Of a stretch of 64,000 nucleotides of DNA, positions 1-8,006 are shown piece after piece. Position 1 is the stretch's first letter. Each line of letters opens with the position of its first letter. The notes beneath the pieces were generated by a model. It was not told where the DNA came from. It searched no databases and worked only from the letters and a program-made list of their open reading frames with translations. Source of the stretch: Streptomyces sp. NBC_01549 (GTDB taxonomy: Bacteria; Actinomycetota; Actinomycetes; Streptomycetales; Streptomycetaceae); the NCBI RefSeq assembly GCF_026339955.1, contig NZ_JAPEPW010000001.1, forward strand, positions 2,316,001-2,380,000, read 5' to 3'. The position numbers and the translations under genes were made by a program.

Positions 1-664
1 GTCGGCTCTTGTGGCGCAGGACCTGTTCCACCATGCCCCGGACCACGCTCGCTTCGTCCGTACGCGCACTGTCGGGTGCGCTGGGCCGCAGCGTGCGGAC
101 GGCTACCGTGACGGCCCTGCCCTCGATATGGCGGACCTCGGTGCGCGCCACGCTCACCAGGCCATACGGTGGCGCGCCCCCCGCCCACCCTCCGAACTCC
201 TTGGCTACGCGCTTGCTCCGAGAGATGGCATCGCCCCGGTTCCTGCTGTCCTGATGCGCACTGTCCAGTCGGGAGAGCAGTCGGCCCAGGTCGGCCGCGC
301 TGTCTGGCGAGAACACACCCTCGGTGCATGAGGTGATGGTGACACCCAGGCCGAAGAGTTCGGTGACGATCGGGCCCGTCTCCGTCGAACTCCGTCGCGA
401 GAGGCGGCTGACGTCGAAGACAACGATCTCCTGGATCCTGCCGGTCCTGCAGTCATGCAGGAGGCGGGCGAAGTCCGGACGCTCAGCACCAGACGCGTAC
501 CCGGACACCCCGATGTCGCGGTAGTGGCCCAGGAACACGCAGCCGCGCTCCACCGCTCTGGCCTTGGTAGCCTCGTCCTGGGCTTGCGGGCTGGCCTCGG
601 ATTTGTCCGTATACCCTGCTGCCACGCGGCGTTTCCGCGCCGCTCCCCCCTCTTCGCTGGTCAT
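1..664 (-). CDS. Serine recombinase (resolvase-domain), C-terminus beyond left edge
   Basis: Reading the minus strand from an ATG at 664 gives an open frame of about 221 codons that runs off the left edge. An in-frame TAG lies five codons before the ATG, so this is the earliest start. The order of motifs is that of the serine recombinase catalytic domain: GYTDKSEASPQAQ near residues 17-29, then RDIGVSGYASGAERPDF, VVFDVSRLSRR and ALSRLD-like helices, then the RSKRVAKEFGGWAGGAPPYG stretch that links to the C-terminal recombinase domain in large serine integrases. Family members cut and rejoin DNA through a serine-phosphate bond. Two usually invariant positions differ: the Arg of YxRxS is Asp here, and the Asp of DRLSR is Ser. 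Its activity is therefore uncertain. Probably an integrase of an integrated element lying to the left. Confidence 0.82.
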   Translation of the reverse strand, partial: MTSEEGGAARKRRVAAGYTDKSEASPQAQDEATKARAVERGCVFLGHYRDIGVSGYASGAERPDFARLLHDCRTGRIQEIVVFDVSRLSRRSSTETGPIVTELFGLGVTITSCTEGVFSPDSAADLGRLLSRLDSAHQDSRNRGDAISRSKRVAKEFGGWAGGAPPYGLVSVARTEVRHIEGRAVTVAVRTLRPSAPDSARTDEASVVRGMVEQVLRHKSR

Positions 665-1165
665 GGCGGGAACGTACTACCTAAAATCCATGAAGGCGCC
701 GTTCTCGGGGATAGTTCACCCCGCAGGGTTGGGGCTGGCCCTCGGCGACGGACAAGTGTTTCGGCGTACGTTTCGGCGTGCGGCCGTGGGGGAGGTCACT
801 GTCACGATGATCGGGTTGCGTGGCGGGGGTCGCGCGCCTTAGAAAAGCAGTCGGGTGGAGATATGCATCGCGGTGGCGGACTGGGCGAGGGGACCGATGA
901 CCTCGGTCCTCGGCGTGCCCGGCGGGGAAGGCACCGGCGCGAGGCGGAGGAAGCGGCCGAGGCGCGGCGGACACAAGGGTCGCCGGGCTCTCCCGGATCT
1001 CCCGGATCTCCCGGATCACCCGGATCACCCGGATCACAGGGGTCGCAAGGATCACAGAACGATCCTGAGCGGATCGACCCGTCGGGCCGTATGGACGGTA
1101 TGGACTACACGGACCGCGGGGCAGACCGGCTCAGGGCAGGAAGCGGGAATGGTGGCCGGGTGGGG
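665..1165. other. Non-coding or weakly coding stretch with 9-nt repeats
   Basis: About 500 nt between the recombinase start and the most likely start of the next gene. It holds a direct repeat of gtttcggcgt near 758-781 and a tandem 9-nt array at about 979-1056. An in-frame ATG at 863 with a plausible GGTGGAG ribosome site would extend the downstream protein through this stretch, but third-position G+C is clearly lower here than after 1166. Confidence 0.4.
979..1056 (+). repeat. 9-nt tandem repeat (cccggatct/cccggatca)
   Basis: Six near-identical 9-nt units (three cccggatct then three cccggatca) plus degenerate flanking units. Read in the frame of the downstream gene they encode nine Gly-Ser-Pro/Gly-Ser-Gln triplets, a short collagen-like pattern. 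It is unclear whether they are translated. Confidence 0.8.
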
Positions 1166-1597
1166 GTGACCTACAAATACTTCGGCGCGCCGGACGGTGC
1201 GACGGCGGCCCGCGTGCCGATCTCGATGCGCCCCGAGGAACTCGGCGGCGACGAGCTCGGCATGAACGGCATGTTCACCAAGATCAAGCCGGAGACCATG
1301 GCCGCGATGGTCCTCACCGGCATCGAGGGCGTCCCTCTCCACAAGGTCCCGCCCCTGGAACTGGTCGTCCTCCACCCCGACTACGCCGTCGTGAAGCTCC
1401 CCATGACCGTCGTCGACCCCCTCCGGGGCATCGGCGAGGAGGCGGTAGGAGCGGCGGCCTTCATCTGGTCGACCGTCCCGGACCGCGGAGGCCCGCGGGA
1501 CGCCTTCAACGTGTACCAGCTCCTCCACGAATGGCAGGATTTCAGCCACCGTCTGCACGAGGCGGGGCACCAGCCGTACTGCCTGGTGTGGCCCTGA
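1166..1597 (+). CDS. Conserved hypothetical protein, 143 aa
   Basis: Function not recognised. From the GTG at 1166 (M-T-Y-K-Y-F-G-A-P-D-G...) the frame has strong third-position G/C bias and an ordered sequence without signal peptide or membrane segment: motifs MRPEELGGDELGM, KIKPETMAAMVLTGIEG, PPLELVVLHPDYAVVKLP, and a C-terminus ending in YCLVWP. The look is that of a small soluble cytoplasmic protein conserved in Streptomyces. In-frame alternatives are ATG 1091, ATG 1100 and ATG 863; the 863 start has a good GGTGGAG site and would add a basic, Gly-Ser-Pro repeat N-terminus of about 100 residues. I prefer 1166 because codon bias falls off upstream, but the longer form cannot be excluded. 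It lies 96 nt before the flavin reductase gene on the same strand. Confidence 0.6.
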   Translation: MTYKYFGAPDGATAARVPISMRPEELGGDELGMNGMFTKIKPETMAAMVLTGIEGVPLHKVPPLELVVLHPDYAVVKLPMTVVDPLRGIGEEAVGAAAFIWSTVPDRGGPRDAFNVYQLLHEWQDFSHRLHEAGHQPYCLVWP

Positions 1598-1693
1598 TCT
1601 CCGGTTCTCCGTGACACGGGCGGGGCTCGCGGTCCCGCCCGGGGGCGGCCCGACAACAGGCGCGCCACTCGGGACCGGTGAATACTGAATTTC

Positions 1694-2299
1694 ATGCGCA
1701 TCGATTTCGACCCGGAGGCCATGGGCGGCGCCGCCTTCTACCGGTTCCTCACCTCGGTCGTCATCCCGCGTCCGATCGCATGGATCTCCACCGTCACACC
1801 GGACGGCTCCACCGAAAACCTCGCCCCGCACTCCTTCTTCAGCATCGCCAGTACGGACCCGCCGGTCGTGCAGTTCACCTCGATCGGCCGCAAGGATTCC
1901 CTGCGCAATGTCGAGGACACCGGGGAGTTCGTCGTCAACTTCTCCACCGAACCGTTGCTGCAGTTGATCAACGCCACGGCCACCGACTTCCCCCGGTCGG
2001 TCAGTGAATTCGACTACGCGGGAATCGAGCGCGAACCGAGCCTGCATGTCCGACCACCCAGAGTGGCGGCCTCCCCCGTCGTTCTGGAGTGCCGTTCGCA
2101 CACCACCCTGCGTATGGGAAACGCCACCCTCGTCTTCGGACGGGTCCTCCACGCGGCGGTGCACGAGGACCGCATCGTCGACGGCCGCCCCGGCTCCGAA
2201 CGTCTGCTCCCGCTCACCAAGCTCGGCGGGGACGAGTGGGGCACGCTGGGAAAGGTCCTGCACCTGAACCGCATCCCCTACGAGGAACCGCGGCCTTAG
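1694..2299 (+). CDS. Flavin reductase family protein (FMN-binding)
   Basis: 201 aa, the normal length for the flavin-reductase-like split-barrel family. Early residues VVIPRPIAWISTVTPDG (about 18-34) and the following NLAPHSFFSIASTDPP form the FMN phosphate-binding region typical of DIM6/NTAB proteins; VVLECRSHTTLRMGN is the second half of the barrel. Such proteins bind FMN and either reduce it with NAD(P)H or act as flavoprotein oxidoreductases. Cytoplasmic, no signal peptide. It stands alone and converges on corA, from which it is separated by a hexanucleotide array. Substrate cannot be inferred from context. Confidence 0.85.
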   Translation: MRIDFDPEAMGGAAFYRFLTSVVIPRPIAWISTVTPDGSTENLAPHSFFSIASTDPPVVQFTSIGRKDSLRNVEDTGEFVVNFSTEPLLQLINATATDFPRSVSEFDYAGIEREPSLHVRPPRVAASPVVLECRSHTTLRMGNATLVFGRVLHAAVHEDRIVDGRPGSERLLPLTKLGGDEWGTLGKVLHLNRIPYEEPRP

Positions 2300-2300
2300 G

Positions 2301-2365
2301 CCGGGTCCGGGTCCGGGTCCGGGTCCGGGTCCGGGTCCGGGTCCGGGTCCGGGTCCGGGTCCGGG
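2301..2365. repeat. Hexanucleotide tandem array (ccgggt)n
   Basis: About eleven uninterrupted copies of the 6-mer ccgggt fill the space between the convergent flavin reductase and corA stop codons. A perfect short-period array like this is prone to slippage and copy-number change. It has no internal inverted repeat of terminator type. Confidence 0.95.
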
Positions 2366-2378
2366 GACACGGTCACCG

Positions 2379-3476
2379 TCACAGCCACCCGTTGCGCTTG
2401 AACCCCCGGTGGATGACGAAGCACGCCACGGCGATCACCGTAAGGGCCAGGGGGTAGCCGAAGCGCCAGTGGAGTTCGGGCATGTGGTCGAAGTTCATGC
2501 CGTAGACGCCGCACACCATGGTCGGTACGGCGACGATCGCGGCCCAGGCGGTGATCTTGCGCATGTCCTCGTTCTGGGCGACGGAGACCTGGGCGAGGTG
2601 GGCCTGGAGGATGGAGTCGAGGAGGGCGTCGAAGGCCGTGATCTGTTCGGTGACCCGCGACAGATGGTCGGCGACGTCGCGGAAGTACGCCTGGATCTCC
2701 GGGGCGATGAGGCGCATCGGCTCGCCCGCCAGGAGGTTGAGGGGACGGCCGAGGGGGACCACCGCGCGTTTGAGTTCGAGGAGCTCACGCTTGAGCTGGT
2801 ACATGCGGCCGGCGTCGGCGCCCTTGGCTCCCCGGGGTGAGAAGACGGACGTCTCCACCTGGTCGATGTCGTCCTGGACGGCGTCCGTGACGGTCAGGTA
2901 GTCGTCCACGACGTGGTCGGCGATGGCGTGCAGCACCACGGCCGGGCCCTTGGCCAACTGCTCCGGCTCGGCTTCCAGGTCCTCGCGCAGGGGGCCGAGA
3001 GAGCCGTGCCGTCCGTGCCGTACGGTCACCACGAAGTCGGGGCCGGCGAAGACCATGATCTCGCCGGTGTTCACGACCTCGCTGGTGGCGGTCAGTTCGG
3101 CGTGTTCGACGTAGGAGACCGTCTTGAACACGGCGAACAGGACGTCGCCGTACTGCTCGACCTTGGGGCGCTGGTGGGCGTGGACCGCGTCCTCGACGGC
3201 GAGCGGGTGCAGGCCGAACAGTTCGGCGGCCCGGGCGAACTCCGTCTCGGTCGGCTCGTGCAGCCCCAGCCAGACAAAGCCCTGGCCGCCGCGTTTGCGG
3301 ACGCGGGCGACAGCCTCCTCGACGCTGGGCGCGGCCTCCTGACGGACGCCGTCACGGTAGATGACGCAGTTGACGACGGCCGAGCCGAGCGGGGAACGGG
3401 CCGGGTGACTCAGGTCCACCCGGCGTCCACCGCGTGCCAGACGGGCGACTTTGCGCAGGTTGCCGACCATCGACAT
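2379..3476 (-). CDS. corA: CorA family magnesium/cobalt transport protein
   Basis: 365 aa, the usual CorA length. The N-terminal two thirds is the soluble funnel domain (VWLGLHEPTETEFARAAELF, HPLAVEDAVHAHQRPKVEQY near residues 70-110, both typical of CorA). The C-terminus has two membrane segments; the first ends in the pore signature YGMNF, which contains the GMN motif that selects hydrated Mg2+. The last residues are basic (HRGFKRNGWL). Family proteins form pentameric inner-membrane channels for Mg2+ and, less well, Co2+ or Ni2+. Monocistronic on the minus strand. With the KimA-like permeases nearby it fits a cation-homeostasis neighbourhood, which is inference. Confidence 0.93.
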   Translation of the reverse strand: MSMVGNLRKVARLARGGRRVDLSHPARSPLGSAVVNCVIYRDGVRQEAAPSVEEAVARVRKRGGQGFVWLGLHEPTETEFARAAELFGLHPLAVEDAVHAHQRPKVEQYGDVLFAVFKTVSYVEHAELTATSEVVNTGEIMVFAGPDFVVTVRHGRHGSLGPLREDLEAEPEQLAKGPAVVLHAIADHVVDDYLTVTDAVQDDIDQVETSVFSPRGAKGADAGRMYQLKRELLELKRAVVPLGRPLNLLAGEPMRLIAPEIQAYFRDVADHLSRVTEQITAFDALLDSILQAHLAQVSVAQNEDMRKITAWAAIVAVPTMVCGVYGMNFDHMPELHWRFGYPLALTVIAVACFVIHRGFKRNGWL

Positions 3477-3651
3477 GCGGTACTCCTTCCCCGGATTTCC
3501 CGGAACGGACGGCCAGTGTGCCAGTAGGGGGTAAGCCCGACGTCAGAGCCCGGTTCCAGCCTGCGCCCGGCGCCCGCCGCTCTGGCGGTGTCAGGGAAGG
3601 GAAGTGTCATGAATCACGGGTCGTACTCGCCTGGGAACCGCCCGGTGGTGA

Positions 3652-3984
3652 ATGAGCGACAACCCCAGGCCCGCGCTGTACGGAGTGCGGTACGCGCCCC
3701 GGCTCATCGGCCGCCCCTCCTGCGCGCCACCCCGCCTCGTCACCGTCGTCGGCCGGCACTGCGAGGCCGGCGACGTCCTCGCGGACGAGGTGGCGCTCCC
3801 CGGCGACGTACGCCCCGGCGACCTCCTCGCCGTCCCGGCGGCCGGCGCGTACCACCTGTCCATGGCGTCCGGTTACAACCTCGTGGGCCGCCCACCGGTG
3901 GTCGCCGTCTCCCACGGCATCGCGCGCGTGCTCGTACGCCGTGAATCGCTGGACGACATGAGCCGCCGGGACGTCGGCCTGTAG
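3652..3984 (+). pseudogene. lysA: C-terminal fragment of diaminopimelate decarboxylase
   Basis: The 110-residue frame begins exactly at the MSDNPRPALYG motif that lies about two thirds into LysA and continues through the family's C-terminal half: VTVVGRHCEAGDVLADEV (HCESGD motif), PGDLLAVPAAGAY, and SGYNLVGRPPVV. The N-terminal PLP-binding barrel (about 300 residues) is absent. Just upstream the sequence reads ggtggtgaATG where intact genes encode a Gly-Gly before the Met, suggesting a small shift at the breakpoint. Intact LysA makes L-lysine from meso-diaminopimelate; this piece lacks the PLP lysine and cannot do so. Probably a relic of a second lysA copy; a functional copy is expected elsewhere in the genome. 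Confidence 0.8.
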
Positions 3985-4038
3985 GGCCCCTCTTCGGGAT
4001 CCCCCTCTTCGGGATCCGGCCCTGGCGCGGCGGCCGGT
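3985..4038. repeat. Direct repeat cctcttcgggatcc (x2)
   Basis: A 14-nt motif is present twice head to tail at about 3990-4018, between the lysA remnant and the convergent permease gene. No clear terminator hairpin is seen here. Confidence 0.7.
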
Positions 4039-5853
4039 TCAGAGGCTCAGCCGGTACGGCACCACGCAGACGACCACGTCCGTACGGGCCCGCAGCGCGG
4101 CGGCGAGGAGCAGGCCGCGCTGGTTCTGGAGGATCTGGTAGCGACGGTGGAGGGGCTCCACCTCGGGGATGAGGACGGCGATCTGCCGTCCCTCCTCCGC
4201 CGCCCTCCCGACGTAGTCGACGATCGGTTCCACGAGCGAGCGCTGCGGGCTGTCGACGACGTCCAGGCGTACGCCCGGGTTCCAGCGGTCCCAACTCTCC
4301 CTGAGTGCACTGACCTTGGCCGGGTCGGCGTGTACGGCGACCGCGACCACCTCCTGCCCGAGGGCGCGGGCGGCCGACAGCGCGTGCTGGGTGAGCCTGC
4401 TGACCTCGCCGACCGGCACGATGACGAGGGAGTCGCCGAGGCGCACCGGCGGCGGGACCTCACCCAGCCCGAGTTCCCGGCCGACCACCGTGTAGTAGCG
4501 CTGGACGCGGGCGAAGAGCAGCATCAGCAACGGAATCGCGACGACCACCACCCAGGCCCCCTCCAGGAACTTGGTGGCCAGCAGGACGACTCCCGCCACG
4601 GCGGTCAGTACCGCGCCGACCCCGTTGAGGGCCGCGCGCCGCAGCCAGCCGTGCGGACGCCGCCCCGCCCAGTGCCGTACGAGCCCGATCTGACTGATGG
4701 TGAAGCCGGTGAACACGCCGATCGCGAAGAGCGGGATCATGCGGTGGGTGTCGGCGTTCACGGCGATCAGGAGAACCGCCGCGAGCAGGGCGAGGGTCAT
4801 CACGCCCCAGCGGTACACAGGCCGTTCCGCGCGCAGCCCGAAGAGGTGCGGCAGTCGGTGGTCCTTGGCCAGCAGGCTCATCAGGACGGGCAGACCGCCG
4901 AAGCTGGTGTTCGCGGCAAAGGCGAGGGCCAGGGTGACGATGAGGTTGGTGGCGTAGTAGGGCCATCCCGTCCCGTACGCGCCCGCCGTCAGCTGCGAGA
5001 GTACGGTCACGCCGCCGCGCGGGGCGACATGGTCGCGGCGGATCAGCAGGGCCATGCCGATGAGCATCAGGCCGAGCAGCGCGCCGAGCATCAGCTCGGT
5101 GCGCTGGGCGCGTTTGACGCGGGGTTCACGAAAGGAGGGCACGCCGTTGGCGATGGCCTCGACTCCGGTGAGCGCGGAGCAGCCGGAGGAGAACGCCTTG
5201 AGCAGCAGGAAGACGCTCAACGCCTCGGTGGCGTGGACGGACTGGAAGGTGCCGACGACCGCCACGGGATGGCCTCGCACCAGGCCGAGTACGACGATGC
5301 CGAGGATGCTCACGATGAACAACGCCGTGGGCAGCATCAGCACCCGTGCGCTCTCGGCCACACCGCGCAGGTTGACGGCCGTGAGCAGGGCGAGCCCGAT
5401 CAGGCAGACCGCGAGCAGGTGCGAACCGAGCACCGGGAACGCGGAGGCGAGGCTGGCCGCGCCCGCCGCCAGACTGACCGTCACGGTCAGCACGTAGTCG
5501 ACGACGAGGCTGGCCGCCGCGAGCAGGCTGACGGTCGGTCCGAGATCCTTCTTCCCCACCGCGTACGCGCCTCCGCCGTCCGGATGCACGGCGATGACCT
5601 GTCCGTACGACACGACGAGCACCGCCAGCAGTCCGGCGATGACGAGCGTCACCGGGAGCGTGGCGGACAGCGCGCTCGTCCCGGCGGCGATCAGTACGAG
5701 CACGATCGCCTCGGGGCCGTACGCCACCGAGCTCAGCGCGTCCAGGGAGAGCGCGGCGAGCCCCTCGATGCTGGTCAGGTGGTACTTGTCGCCCTCCCCG
5801 TGCCGCAGCGGAACTCTTGGCCGCAGTTCGCGGCGGGCCAGGCCGTACGCCAT
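4039..5853 (-). CDS. APC-superfamily permease, KimA-like (potassium uptake candidate)
   Basis: 604 aa with about twelve hydrophobic segments followed by a cytosolic C-terminal domain of about 150 residues. The first membrane helix region carries LDALSSVAYGPEA, the unwound-helix substrate site typical of the YdaO/KimA branch; SYGQVIAVHPDGGGAYAVGKKDLGP follows at helix 3. The tail (LVIVPVGEVSRLTQHALSAA, VAVAVHADP) resembles the UspA-like fold seen in KimA relatives. Bacillus KimA is a high-affinity K+/H+ symporter inhibited by c-di-AMP; substrate here is inferred from family. It is a clear paralogue of the permease at 11538-13571. Monocistronic. No ydaO-type riboswitch was recognised upstream. 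Confidence 0.85.
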   Translation of the reverse strand: MAYGLARRELRPRVPLRHGEGDKYHLTSIEGLAALSLDALSSVAYGPEAIVLVLIAAGTSALSATLPVTLVIAGLLAVLVVSYGQVIAVHPDGGGAYAVGKKDLGPTVSLLAAASLVVDYVLTVTVSLAAGAASLASAFPVLGSHLLAVCLIGLALLTAVNLRGVAESARVLMLPTALFIVSILGIVVLGLVRGHPVAVVGTFQSVHATEALSVFLLLKAFSSGCSALTGVEAIANGVPSFREPRVKRAQRTELMLGALLGLMLIGMALLIRRDHVAPRGGVTVLSQLTAGAYGTGWPYYATNLIVTLALAFAANTSFGGLPVLMSLLAKDHRLPHLFGLRAERPVYRWGVMTLALLAAVLLIAVNADTHRMIPLFAIGVFTGFTISQIGLVRHWAGRRPHGWLRRAALNGVGAVLTAVAGVVLLATKFLEGAWVVVVAIPLLMLLFARVQRYYTVVGRELGLGEVPPPVRLGDSLVIVPVGEVSRLTQHALSAARALGQEVVAVAVHADPAKVSALRESWDRWNPGVRLDVVDSPQRSLVEPIVDYVGRAAEEGRQIAVLIPEVEPLHRRYQILQNQRGLLLAAALRARTDVVVCVVPYRLSL

Positions 5854-6232
5854 GGGGGACCTCGCGGGGGTGGGGGGGTTCTGAGGTCAGTGTGACCGGC
5901 GTGGTGCGGTGTGGAGGGGCAAGGACGCGCCCGGACCGCGGCGGACCGAAGGTGCGGGGCGCGCAGTCGTGTCGCCGCCGATCGGGTAGTACCCGAGATG
6001 CGGTGCGGGCCGGGTGAGGGCCGCTTGTCCCTGACGAAACGGCAGGTCAGTGCAGTCTGACGAGTCATCTGTTGGCCGAATGGGCCTGGGTGGGCGTGGC
6101 CTCGGGGTGCGCCAGGTGAGCGGCTCGAGTGGTGCGCGGAGCCCGGCGGACTGACGGTGGATCACGTCAGGGTCGGGTTCTCACGAGCTGACAAGGTGTC
6201 AGCTGCCTGGCTGCGACGGAAGGACTCCGAAG
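5854..6232. other. Intergenic region between divergent genes
   Basis: About 380 nt between the start of the KimA-like permease (minus) and the start of the repeat surface protein (plus). No convincing coding region, RNA gene or strong hairpin was seen; presumably holds both promoters. Confidence 0.5.
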
Positions 6233-7186
6233 ATGCGATCTGCCCGCATGCTCCTCGCCACCGCGACGGCCACGGCCGCCCTCGCGATCGGCGCACCAGG
6301 CGCCCTCGCCGCCACGGCGGGTGACGGGAGCCACGACGACTCTTCCTACAGCAGGGAACACGACAAGGAGAGCAAGCACGACAAGCCGAACGGCGGGGTG
6401 CACACGGGTGGCGGAGCCCTGACCACCGTGCGCGGCGAGGACTCGAGCGGCAACGACTCGGGCTCCGACCATGGCAAGAGCGACTCGTCGGACTCCGGAC
6501 AGAACAAGAAGGGCGACTCGTCGGACTCCGGACAGGGCAAGAAGGGCGGCGGCTCCGACCACGGCAAGGGCAACTCCGACTCCGACTCCGACTCCGGCTA
6601 CGGCTCCGACTCCGACTCCGGCTCCAAGCACGGGCACGGCAGGCCCCGCGGCGGCATGCACACCGGTGGCGGCGCCCTCAGTCTCGTGCGCGGCGAGGAC
6701 TCGAGCGGCAACGACTCGGGCTCCGACCGTGGCAAGGGCGACTCGTCGGACTCCGGACAGGGCAAGAAGGGCGGCGGCTCCGACCACGGCAAGGGCAACT
6801 CCGACTCCGACTCCGACTCCGACTCCGGCTACGGCTCCGACTCCGACTCCGACTCCGGCTCCAAGCACGGGCACGGCAGGCCCCGCGGCGGCGTGCACAC
6901 CGGTGGCGGCGCCCTCAGCGCCGTACGCAGCGACGACTGGAACAAGGACGACGAGAAGTTCGACCCGGAGACCTACAAGGACAAGAACAAGGACGACTCG
7001 GGTTCCGACCGCGGCAGGGACGACTCGGACTCGGAGCGCGACAAGCCCCGCGGCGGTCTGCACACGGGTGGCGGTGCGCTCGCCACGCCGGGGACGAAGG
7101 CCGGTGGGCTGGCGGTCCTGGGCCTCGCCGGTGCGGGTGCCTACTTCCTGATGCGCCGCAAGCGTGCGGCGGACGGCCTGTCCTGA
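6233..7186 (+). CDS. Secreted Ser-Asp-rich repeat surface protein with four HTGGGAL motifs
   Basis: 317 aa. Residues 1-26 are a signal peptide ending in ALA. The body is made of repeats: four copies of a G-(V/M/L)-HTGGGAL block near residues 54, 142, 222 and 275, separated by long hydrophilic Ser-Asp-Gly-Lys linkers (DSGSDHGKSDSSDSG-like, SDSDSDSG). The C-terminus has a hydrophobic segment (GGLAVLGLAGAGAYFL) followed by MRRKR, the layout of a sortase sorting signal, but no canonical LPXTG precedes it; the nearest match is the LHTGG of the last repeat. Two stretches of about 250 nt (around 6430-6680 and 6690-6910) are near-identical tandem duplications. The sortase gene starts 139 nt downstream on the same strand, so the pair probably forms one unit displayed on the cell surface. 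Confidence 0.8.
   Translation: MRSARMLLATATATAALAIGAPGALAATAGDGSHDDSSYSREHDKESKHDKPNGGVHTGGGALTTVRGEDSSGNDSGSDHGKSDSSDSGQNKKGDSSDSGQGKKGGGSDHGKGNSDSDSDSGYGSDSDSGSKHGHGRPRGGMHTGGGALSLVRGEDSSGNDSGSDRGKGDSSDSGQGKKGGGSDHGKGNSDSDSDSDSGYGSDSDSDSGSKHGHGRPRGGVHTGGGALSAVRSDDWNKDDEKFDPETYKDKNKDDSGSDRGRDDSDSERDKPRGGLHTGGGALATPGTKAGGLAVLGLAGAGAYFLMRRKRAADGLS
6430..6915 (+). repeat. Intragenic tandem duplication, about 250-nt unit
   Basis: The sequence from the first RGEDSSGND-coding segment (about 6430) through the following HTGGGAL block recurs almost unchanged from about 6690. The second copy has two extra Ser-Asp dipeptides in its linker, showing that the short SD codon repeats also vary in number. 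Confidence 0.85.
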
Positions 7187-7325
7187 TCCATGCCTGACGA
7201 CATAGCAGCCCGGGCCGCCTCCTGCGCACAGTGTGGCGGCCCGGCTGGTTGCCCCCGTGCCGCGCCGGCTCCGCCGCCGTAGTCCAGCGAGTTGTCCCGT
7301 ACGTGTTCCAGTGAGGTGGTGCCCG

Positions 7326-8006
7326 ATGGCATCCCGGTTGTCCTCCCCTGTCGAGCCCCAGTCCGTGACGCCGCTCCAGGGCGCCCGGCCCGGCATGCCG
7401 TTGTACGTGTGGTGCGCCGGAATCATGCTGCTGGCGCTGAGCCTGTTCGGCGGCCATGGCAAGCCCTCCGGCGCCTCCGACTTCTCGGCCAAGCCCCATG
7501 CCGAGGCGGGGCTCTCACCGTCGTCCTCGGCCGGCCCGCCGACGGGCAAGCATCTGCCGCGGTCCGAGCCGACGCGGCTGCTCATCCCGAAGATCGGCGT
7601 GGACGCCCCGTTCACCGAACTGGCCGTCGACGCCACGGGCAAGCTCCAGCCGCCGCCCGCCAACGACACGAACATGGTCGGCTGGTACGCCAAGGGCGTG
7701 TCCCCCGGTGAGCCGGGGGCCGCGATCATCGCCGGTCACGTCGACACGACCACCTCCGCCGCCGTCTTCGCCGACCTCAGGGAGTTGGAGCCGGGCGACC
7801 GGTTCACCGTGAACAGGGCCGACGGGCGCAAGGCCACCTTCGTGGTCGACAGCGCCGACACCTTCGCGAAGGACGACTTCCCCGACAAGCGCGTGTACGC
7901 CGACACCCGCGACGCCGAGGTCCGGCTGATCACCTGCGCCGGCGACTACGACCACTCCGCGAGGGACTACACCGAGAACCTGGTGGTCTTCGCCCACCTC
8001 GTCTGA
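7326..8006 (+). CDS. Class F-type sortase
   Basis: 226 aa from the ATG at 7326, which has a GAGGTGG ribosome site. A single hydrophobic N-terminal segment (residues 24-42) anchors it outside the membrane. The sortase core has the three expected catalytic residues: His138 in IIAGHVDT, Cys204 in RLITCAGDYD, and Arg213 in SARDYTEN. The short catalytic domain preceded by a Pro/Ser linker and the RLLIPKIGVDAP start are typical of class F sortases of Actinobacteria, which cleave LPXTG-like signals and transfer proteins to cell wall or to each other. The only candidate substrate in view is the HTGGGAL repeat protein directly upstream. Confidence 0.88.
   Translation: MASRLSSPVEPQSVTPLQGARPGMPLYVWCAGIMLLALSLFGGHGKPSGASDFSAKPHAEAGLSPSSSAGPPTGKHLPRSEPTRLLIPKIGVDAPFTELAVDATGKLQPPPANDTNMVGWYAKGVSPGEPGAAIIAGHVDTTTSAAVFADLRELEPGDRFTVNRADGRKATFVVDSADTFAKDDFPDKRVYADTRDAEVRLITCAGDYDHSARDYTENLVVFAHLV

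Noticed and set aside
979..1056. CRISPR array
   Set aside because: 9-nt direct repeats with no spacers.
4147..5895. A 582-codon plus-strand frame
   Set aside because: Antisense shadow of the first KimA-like permease.
5854..6232. A 92-codon minus-strand frame upstream of the permease
   Set aside because: No start context, weak codon bias and no recognisable motif.
7186..7325. An LPXTG sorting motif in the repeat protein
   Set aside because: None found; only the LHTGG-like element precedes the C-terminal hydrophobic segment.
6167..7729. A 520-codon minus-strand frame with Val-Gly repeats
   Set aside because: Antisense to the Ser-Asp repeat protein and sortase; the repeats are the complement of the true repeats.
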